DNA of 13,903 nucleotides from the NCBI GenBank assembly GCA_024196135.1, contig JAMQCK010000929.1, forward strand, positions 1 through 13,903, written 5' to 3'. The notes beneath the pieces were generated by a model. That model ran no database searches. It saw only the letters and a list, made by a program, of their open reading frames with translations, and was not told the DNA's origin. Positions 8,670 to 13,903 of the stretch are shown one piece after another. The position numbers were made by a program, and so were the translations under genes. Within the stretch, counting starts at the first letter, position 1, and every line of letters starts with the position of its first letter. Source of the DNA: Pleurotus ostreatus/Saccharomyces cerevisiae fusant (Eukaryota > Opisthokonta).

Positions 8670-8881
8670 TGTGCGTGTGCGTGTGCGCGCTCCTGCGATG
8701 TTCTATCGCCGCTTTTGGTGATGTGTGCGCGGAAAGGAAGGGGGCGAGGGTGGGAGGATCGGGAGGGGGGAAAGCCGGCGGCTGCAAGACGTTCAAGGCG
8801 TCCCACAGGGTCTTCTTGACACGCTTCTGGTGCGGGGGGAAGTAAGCAAGAACGGCGGGGGCGGATTGGCGGCCATCGGGG

Positions 8882-8889
8882 TTATATAT
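8882..8889 (-). promoter_or_regulatory. TATA box of the sulfate permease gene
   Basis: The minus strand reads ATATATAA here, 213 bp upstream of the permease ATG at 8669. No ATG lies on the minus strand between this point and the start codon except one a few bases from the box itself, so the leader is free of upstream ORFs. The leader ends in a CA-rich repeat just before the start codon. Confidence 0.6.
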
Positions 8890-8953
8890 GATCGTGACGC
8901 AAGAAAGAGGGAAAAGCTGCAATTGATGGGCTGGATTGCGTGCTTCCCAGGGG

Positions 8954-8961
8954 GGCGCCAT
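8954..8961 (-). promoter_or_regulatory. Possible sulfur-regulator half site (ATGGCGCC)
   Basis: The minus strand reads ATGGCGCC followed by CC, matching 8 of 10 positions of the Neurospora CYS3 consensus ATGRYRYCAT. It lies about 290 bp upstream of the permease ATG. CYS3-type bZIP proteins control sulfate permease genes in ascomycetes; whether the same site is used in this organism is an inference, and an 8/10 match can be chance. Confidence 0.25.
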
Positions 8962-9281
8962 GGCAGGAGAGAGGATGGCGTGCTTATGATCCATGATCGC
9001 CGCCGGTCCAAGCGCTCCCGACGCCCGTTTTTGGCGCGCCCTGTCACATCCCGTCACATATCCCCGCCCGGCACCAATTCCCCCGCCATCACGTTTTGCT
9101 TTTCGCCATCGCTTTCGCCGTGGGTCGCCGGTTGGGTGCGGTTTCCGGCGGGGGGTCTTCCTCTGGTTTGTACGGTCGATGCTCGAGCTCGTCGTGGCCA
9201 CAAAACGTGCACCCGCCGCCGATGCGACTCGGGCAGCATCGGCTCTGGACAGTACCCGCGCGGAACGTCATCTGGGCAAAT

Positions 9282-9527
9282 ATGGCGACGACGGCGTGGG
9301 CGCTTGTCGCCCCTCAGCGCGTGCGCTTTCGGCCTGTCAAGCGTTCTCCAAGTAGCCGCGTCTGGTCTCTTCCGCCTCTTCTGACTGGTCTCCGGGTCTC
9401 CCTACCGTCCTACCGGGTCTCGCGTACGTCTCCCCTGGCACCCGCGCTGCCCCTCGCGCACGACAACACGTTCCGAAAGCACACCACTCTCGAATTCCGA
9501 ATGTTCGTGCCACCGCTCTCATCGTAG
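9282..9527 (+). CDS. Possible small basic protein divergent from the permease (weak)
   Basis: An ATG with a strong start context (AAAT-ATG-G) opens 81 codons. The N-terminus MATTAWALVAPQRVRFRPVK is rich in Arg/Ala/Val and lacks acidic residues, as mitochondrial targeting peptides do; that is only a composition argument. A GTAGCC donor-like site near 9353 could make this just the first exon of a longer gene. I recognise no family. Between 8890 and 9281 I see no other gene; the stretch is the likely shared divergent promoter region. Confidence 0.3.
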   Translation: MATTAWALVAPQRVRFRPVKRSPSSRVWSLPPLLTGLRVSLPSYRVSRTSPLAPALPLAHDNTFRKHTTLEFRMFVPPLSS

Positions 9528-9779
9528 TCTGGCAGCCTGATGCTCGCGCCTGCGCAGCCCGTCGCCTCGCCTATTCAGCGCCATAGATGCTATCGCTTGT
9601 CGCTTGTCTCCTTGTACAGCGAGGTGGTCGTATGACCTTCAGCCCAACGCCGCTGGATTTCTGCTCATCGGGCGGCGTTGTCTGCCGCTGCAGGCTTCCT
9701 ATATTTCGACGCATCAAGCGCCCTTCTTGGCTACCGCGTAGCCCGGTCCGGCCATCTCGCGGAGGCGGGGCATTCGACG

Positions 9780-11172
9780 CGACCGTATGGACCCCTCATC
9801 TCGCATCAATACCTCCTTCGCGTCCCTGCTGTCGTATGGATAGCCTCTCCGCGCTAGGCCTCTCCGCTGGTCCGCGCCAGGCCCTCCTGCTGGTCCGCAC
9901 CCCTCCTGTCGCATGGACAGCCCCTCCGCGCCCGGCCTAGTGTGGTCGTGTGCCTCTCGACGATGGCGAGCTCTGAATGAAGTATGTTGTCTTGCGCAGC
10001 GTGACCTCTTATCCTGCCTCTTCAGGTGGCGCGAGCTGCCTCTGCTGTGATGGCGCCTGCCTCGTATGGTCATGTAGGGCGCGCCACTCTATGAGGCAGA
10101 ATCCTATCGCGTTGATGCTATGCGGCGCTACTGCACTTCTGCCGTACGACTACTATACTGATGTTCGACCGCGCCGACTGCTTCTGATGATAGTCTACTG
10201 CCTCGACTGCGCCTGATGGTCGCGAATAGCACCTGCTGATGTTCTACTGCTCCCTGTGCTTCCTATTCGTGATGTATATAAACGAGACGGCCTGCTCGCG
10301 CTTCGTATTCGTGATGTTGGGCGCCCTCCTCACGGTGCCGGGGCACCTCCTCACGAGCCCGGGCACCCTCGCCACCAAATTCGGCACTTTCACCGCGATA
10401 CCCCAGTGCCCTCTATACGATGGCTGCCGCGCTATCCGGCGCCCTCGGACCTCTCTCCCTCGCCTGCCCTCGATAACATTGAGTGTGGTGCTCTGCTACG
10501 CGATTGACGAGCGGGCGGCGCGCTTCGTATTCGGAATGTCTGCTCCTGGGGCTACGAGGTACGCGCATGATTCTATGGCGTCCGTGTCCAACTCGAAGGG
10601 GACTGCCTACGAGTCTATGTCGCTCGTATCTAGCACGATGAGGTGACGGCCCCTGTACTAGCACTCCGGCAAGTGGCGCGCTCCCTAGGAGTAGCAATTC
10701 ATGTCGACTATTGAGCCATTGACGTTCCGCGCGCTCGACCTGTCGATTGGCGCCATGGGCTACTATGTGGCGCGTCTTGAACTGCTTCCGCGCGCCTTGT
10801 ACGAGTTTGTGCATCCTGTCCCACCTCGTGCGTCCTGGTCTACTTCATGCATTCTGTCCTGTGTCCTGAGTTCCACCCACCAATCTCCCCCGCATGCCGT
10901 ATCGCTACCCCGCGCGCTCGTCGATTACTCCGCCTGTGAGCCTCAACGTACTCCGCTTGCAAGGCTCATACCACTCCGCTCGCTACGCCACACAACGCCG
11001 CCGCCCTATTCGACGCCGCTGAAGCTCCGAATTTATGATGCATTGCATATTCACTGCCGCCATCAGTCTGCTGCTCTCGAAATGCTACTCCTTCGACACC
11101 GCGCCTTCGAGCTTCACCTTCCCCGCTATGCACTGCTACTGCCCCGCTATACGCCTATCGACGCCGCTGAAG
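9780..11172. repeat. Mosaic of short degenerate direct repeats, pyrimidine-rich on plus strand
   Basis: No conserved gene is recognised here. Visible repeats: 25-bp units at 9830-9854 and 9907-9931 differing at three positions, all C/T; CTGGTCCGC twice near 9867-9898; CTGATG-led units starting at 10158, 10184, 10213 and 10236; TATTCGTGATGT at 10264-10275 and 10306-10317; CCTCCTCACG-led units twice within 10321-10364; CGCGCTTCGTATTCG at about 10297 and 10519; and TCGACGCCGCTGAAG at 11010-11024 and 11158-11172. The units differ from one another, so this is not one clean tandem array but several eroded ones, consistent with fast-evolving non-coding sequence. Confidence 0.5.
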
Positions 11173-11399
11173 TCTCGTATACATTTTTACCGCGCATGAC
11201 CGGGCCCGGCGCCATCGAATATACGACTGCAAACGGCGCTGGGCTCTCATTGGGTGGCGGGAGCTCCTCTTCCTGGATCTGGAACGTGCTAGCCACCTCT
11301 TCTCAAATATCCATGACGCTCAAAGTCGACGTAGTTTCTCTGATTGACTACCTGCTGTATTGCCCAGTCTGGCGTTGTTCGATTGGTCCCTTTATTTGA
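10701..11399 (+). CDS. Long open frame in the degenerate-repeat region (doubtful)
   Basis: A 232-codon frame starts at ATG. The product is rich in Leu, Pro, Arg and Ser with no recognisable domain, and its 3' third (about 11147-11302) is also open and coding-like on the minus strand. It overlaps the short-repeat mosaic and has no splice-site or paralogue support. A frame of this length in GC-rich DNA can be chance. I list it because it is the longest plus-strand frame between 9530 and the right edge. Confidence 0.2.
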   Translation: MSTIEPLTFRALDLSIGAMGYYVARLELLPRALYEFVHPVPPRASWSTSCILSCVLSSTHQSPPHAVSLPRALVDYSACEPQRTPLARLIPLRSLRHTTPPPYSTPLKLRIYDALHIHCRHQSAALEMLLLRHRAFELHLPRYALLLPRYTPIDAAEVSYTFLPRMTGPGAIEYTTANGAGLSLGGGSSSSWIWNVLATSSQISMTLKVDVVSLIDYLLYCPVWRCSIGPFI

Positions 11400-11679
11400 C
11401 TTTATTTGTTCGTCTTTGTTTGTCCTTTTTGACCGCCAAACACGACCCCTCCCGCGCGAAGTATCTCCTATTCTCGCGAGCCCCCGCTCAGCCAATCGAC
11501 CGCACCACCATATCCCCTTGCCATCTCCATTTTCCCCTTTCTGACCGTCACGCCTACCACATCGGATTGTCAGCGGTGGACTTCAGGTTGTTGGCGGAGA
11601 CGCGCTCAGGCGGATGATGGACGCTTGAGTCGTTAGCGATGGACTCGTCGAGTGCCGTCTCGCCGCCTTAGTGCCACTG

Positions 11680-12201
11680 CTAGTCTCGATGCTGAGAGAG
11701 GTCCGCAGCTTCTCTTTCAGCTTCAAGGGCGCCGCTGTCTACTCCGTCCCAAGGATAGGTGATGCCGTGAAGCCCGCACTCAACCCGGGTCCGTGGCGGA
11801 TCAGGAATGCGTTGAGCAATGGGCACTAGTGTTCTCCGCTAGAGACAGCCCCTCGCTCGAGAATGCAAGGAGTCTAACGACGCAGACAGCGCACGAAGTG
11901 CAGCAGATAACATTCACCTCGCCAGACAATGCAGAGCATTCGACTTCGATCTCAGGCCCAGAACTAGATAATGGACGTTAAACTTACTGAAGTGTTTCGA
12001 CCGTGAAGTAAGCCAATGACTATCCCCGAGGGCGTGAATGGAAATGTAATGGTCAACCGCAGATCCCCGGCATTCACCATCCTCACTCTCGAGCACGACA
12101 TCCAGCGCTTCCAGCCGCGCCTTTGTACGACGTATAAGGCGACCCTTGTTCCCTTTATGGACGTCTTCCTCGTCGAACGTCGTATTCGGAGCGCGAGCTT
12201 C
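11680..12201 (-). CDS. Hypothetical protein, at least two exons, start not located
   Basis: Exon 12201-11988 (open after a TGA at 12204-12202) encodes a charged, probably helical segment (RLIRRTKARLEALDVVLESE) and then VDHYISIHALGDSHWLTSRS. It ends at a perfect donor, GTAAGT. After a 162-nt intron (11987-11826, acceptor CACTAG), exon 11825-11680 continues in phase with MPIAQRIPDPPRTRVECGLH and an acidic end (GALEAEREAADLSQHRD) before TAG. A nearer acceptor (CTCTAG, about 11837) has a better pyrimidine tract but gives an early stop. There is no in-frame ATG at the 5' end, so a further upstream exon is expected or the gene is a remnant. I recognise no family. An ATTCGGA array overlaps and precedes the 5' end. 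Confidence 0.45.
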
Positions 12202-12338
12202 TCATTCGGAGGCCTGTCAACGCGCGCGGAGGAATATTCGGAGAACCCATAATTGAAGGTGGGGAAATTCGGAAATGGAGTCTAATGCTTGAGGTATTCG
12301 GAATTGCTCTCCCAAGGCGCTTGGTGTGCGAATTCGGA
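12184..12338 (-). promoter_or_regulatory. Array of six ATTCGGA (TCCGAAT) heptamers
   Basis: ATTCGGA starts at 12184, 12204, 12236, 12267, 12296 and 12332, all on the plus strand, with gaps of 20, 32, 31, 29 and 36 bp. Sequence between copies is not conserved, so this looks like repeated binding sites rather than a tandem repeat. It sits at and just upstream of the 5' end of the minus-strand coding model 11680-12201. Confidence 0.45.
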
Positions 12339-12363
12339 ATGCGTGCAGCGCCCGAGGTCGCGA

Positions 12364-12428
12364 GCAGACGACAGACCACCGCTCGCGATGCCTCGTACGT
12401 CCTGCGGCGCTGTCGTCTGCGGTGGTCT
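12364..12428. repeat. Interleaved inverted repeats (A-B-A'-B' order)
   Basis: GCAGACGACAG (12364-12374) pairs with CTGTCGTCTGC (12410-12420), and AGACCACCGC (12373-12382) pairs with GCGGTGGTCT (12419-12428). Both pairs are perfect. The order allows either of two competing hairpins, or a pseudoknot if the 2-nt overlaps are resolved. A further small hairpin, tatcgcagtcgata, follows at about 12428-12441. Confidence 0.55.
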
Positions 12429-12665
12429 ATCGCAGTCGATAGAACGACGAATGGGCGAGCGAGCGCACCGGAAGTCACGGATAATCTAGAGAGTGGACTG
12501 TTGTATGGCGGTTATCGCTAGACAATGGCAGAATGCTCGCCGCTCTCGACTCGACGCCCGCATTCTCAGGCCAAGATCTGCTTCATCGTGTACTGCGGAT
12601 CGCATAGGGTGAGTTGGATGCGGTGCCGAGTCGAATAGACGCGTTGGCTGCGGCCCTTCTTCAGA

Positions 12666-12985
12666 ATGGCGTGCGGCGTACCGGGGGGAGGTAGTCGGCT
12701 GGGACCTGATTATGTCAAGCGGCTGAGGCGGCGCTCGACATACGCGTCCGAATACGGTACGGCGCTCCGAGAGCAGACGCCGAGAGGGCGCGCGAGTGAG
12801 AGCAGACGGTCGAGAGCTGGTGACCAAGTAAAATCGATCGATGGCACATAGGAAAACTCGAAAGAGAGGGCCAAGCAGAAGAGATCGAGACTGCTCATCT
12901 GATAGCGGATGCCACGGAGAAGAGCAGTGCGCGCATGAGGGGGTTGGAGGACCTAGTCGAGGCCGGATACAATCCCGCCCGATGA
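12666..12985 (+). pseudogene. Two overlapping coding-like frames with a frame change (remnant or unresolved intron)
   Basis: An ATG at 12666 opens a basic frame (SRLGPDYVKRLRRRSTYASE) that remains coding-like to about 12828, then stops at 12851. A second plus-strand frame, open from 12824 to the TGA at 12983-12985, encodes a strongly helical, coiled-coil-like segment (KLEREGQAEEIETAHLIADA) ending in LVEAGYNPAR. No intron of normal length joins the two in phase: GTAAAA at 12828 to CATAG is only 24 nt. A frameshifted remnant is the simplest reading. No family is recognised. After 12985 several tyrosine/glycine-containing stretches are broken by stops (12986-13215); beyond that, to 13555, I see no gene I can support. 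Confidence 0.3.
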
Positions 12986-13555
12986 CACGGGTTAATTCCT
13001 CGTATTACTCTTTCAAAGCAACCCCTGGCCATGACTACTACCCACATCAGGAAAACGGCGCTGGGCCTAAGTAGCCTTATACGAATTACGGACATGTGTC
13101 GCCGTGACGAGGCCCGGTCACCGGTTACAATGGATTATAACCAGGCTGTCAATGTGCTATCGCCATGGTCCACGGGCGCAGGTACCGGTCAGGGTGGTAT
13201 AGTAATATAGTTAGATTGTAGATCATGTGTCGCTCGGATGCACCACGACCAAGGTCAGACAGTACGGCGAGCTGGCGAGAACACACTGATCTGTAAGCTG
13301 TCGTACGCAATCGCCCCGAGAGGGTGATGTATAGTCGTTAAGACGCTAAAACCACCAATTATGGAGTGGACAAGCCGGACGGTGTCCGGATCACGGTGGT
13401 CCTTCGCAGTTGACAGAAGCTCGGCTGCAATCTACACTCACACGATCTATTGGTGGTGCTTGTATAACGCTTTCGAGAGCAGTGAGGGGCCGTATAGGTG
13501 CAAAACGTGTCGTTGTACTGCTGCACGACGGCATCGCTGTATTATTCTACGTAGT

Positions 13556-13871
13556 CTACCCAAGCATCCGATCATCTTCCTCATCCTCCGATTCGAGCTC
13601 CTCATTATCTTCATCGTCGTCGTCTCCAGCGTCATTTGTGGTAGACGGACCTTCTCCCTCTTCTCCCTGGTAGGCGGCGAGTGTTGTCTCGGCAAGTATG
13701 TGCCCGAGGGTAGTCAAATCGATAGCCGCGCTATCCACCTCGTCGTCGTCGTTATCCCCACCGTCCTCAAGATCTCCTTCTGAGTTTGTCGCAGAGCTGA
13801 AGGGATGTACATTGTTTACGTGGCCGATGCCGCCGCCAAGATGGCGCATGAACATGTCACGGTCGACGAAG
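13556..13871 (-). CDS. Terminal exon of acidic protein with GGGIGH motif (5' end outside window)
   Basis: The window's right edge holds an intron end on the minus strand (13903-13872) with branch box CTGAC and acceptor CGCCAG. The exon then reads FVDRDMFMRHLGGGIGHVN, a linker, and a very acidic tail (several runs of Asp/Glu, ending EEDDRMLG) before TAG. The sequence gives only this last 105 residues. From memory, similar Arg-x-x-GGG-[IV]-GH segments followed by acidic tails recur in uncharacterised Agaricomycete proteins, often near transposons; I cannot confirm this here. No enzymatic function should be assumed. Codon pattern and splice site make a real exon likely. Confidence 0.6.
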
Positions 13872-13903
13872 CTGGCGCGTGTCAGTAGGCATATTTGTGA
13901 CTT

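Noticed and set aside
8670..8700. CA-repeat before the permease ATG as a regulatory microsatellite
   Set aside because: Only a handful of repeats, a common feature of fungal leaders; no sign of special function.
8725..9384. 219-codon plus frame opposite the permease promoter
   Set aside because: It overlaps the permease leader and TATA box, has low-complexity Gly/Arg content and no domain; likely chance.
12486..12827. 113-codon minus frame opposite the coiled-coil remnant
   Set aside because: Starts from a non-ATG codon, Arg/Ser/Pro-rich without domain, and lies opposite better coding-like frames; no independent support.
1..13903. CRISPR arrays, bacterial operons, integron or phage features
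   Set aside because: No regular identical repeats with unique spacers, no Shine-Dalgarno-led gene strings; introns and TATA boxes show a eukaryotic genome.

Overview
The window looks like nuclear DNA of a filamentous basidiomycete, most likely an Agaricomycete. The coding DNA is interrupted by many 48-75 nt GT-AG introns, several with CTGAC or CTAAC branch-point boxes. Promoters carry TATA boxes, no bacterial-style operon or ribosome-binding signals are seen, and the one clearly recognisable gene is a fungal sulfate permease of the SUL1/SUL2 type. The species cannot be named from the sequence.

Left part (1-5600). Two minus-strand genes (312-1638 and 2726-4248) are diverged tandem paralogues. 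Each has a short first exon, an intron modelled at 53 nt in phase 2, one N-terminal C2H2 zinc finger, and a long Pro/Ser/Gln-rich tail. Both are preceded by an almost identical 37-bp promoter block with two ACGT cores, placed exactly 7 nt from a TATATA box. The first copy changes reading frame in its middle and is shorter at its 3' end, where it runs into an AT-richer, repeat-like stretch at the left edge. A small three-exon minus-strand gene of unknown function (4666-5160) lies upstream of the second copy, and several weak short ORFs fill the gaps.

Centre (5600-9530). One minus-strand SulP sulfate permease of 822 aa is encoded in eight exons (8669 to 5833). It has a TATA box 213 bp upstream of its ATG and a C-terminal STAS domain. 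One 48-nt intron is in frame and stop-free, so retaining it would add 16 residues. A short ORF with a good start context (9282-9527) points the other way.

Right part (9530-13903). No conserved gene is recognised here. From about 9780 to 11170 there is a mosaic of short degenerate direct repeats. Next comes a two-exon coding model of unknown function on the minus strand (11680-12201). Its 5' end is overlapped by six same-strand ATTCGGA heptamers at roughly 30-bp spacing, followed by interleaved inverted repeats that could form a pseudoknot or two competing hairpins. Coding-like frames with an unexplained frame change lie at 12666-12985. At the right edge is the last exon of a minus-strand gene encoding an acidic protein with a GGGIGH motif.

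The strongest leads are the shared promoter module of the zinc-finger pair and the ATTCGGA array. The permease is ordinary housekeeping; the flanks look like fast-evolving accessory sequence.
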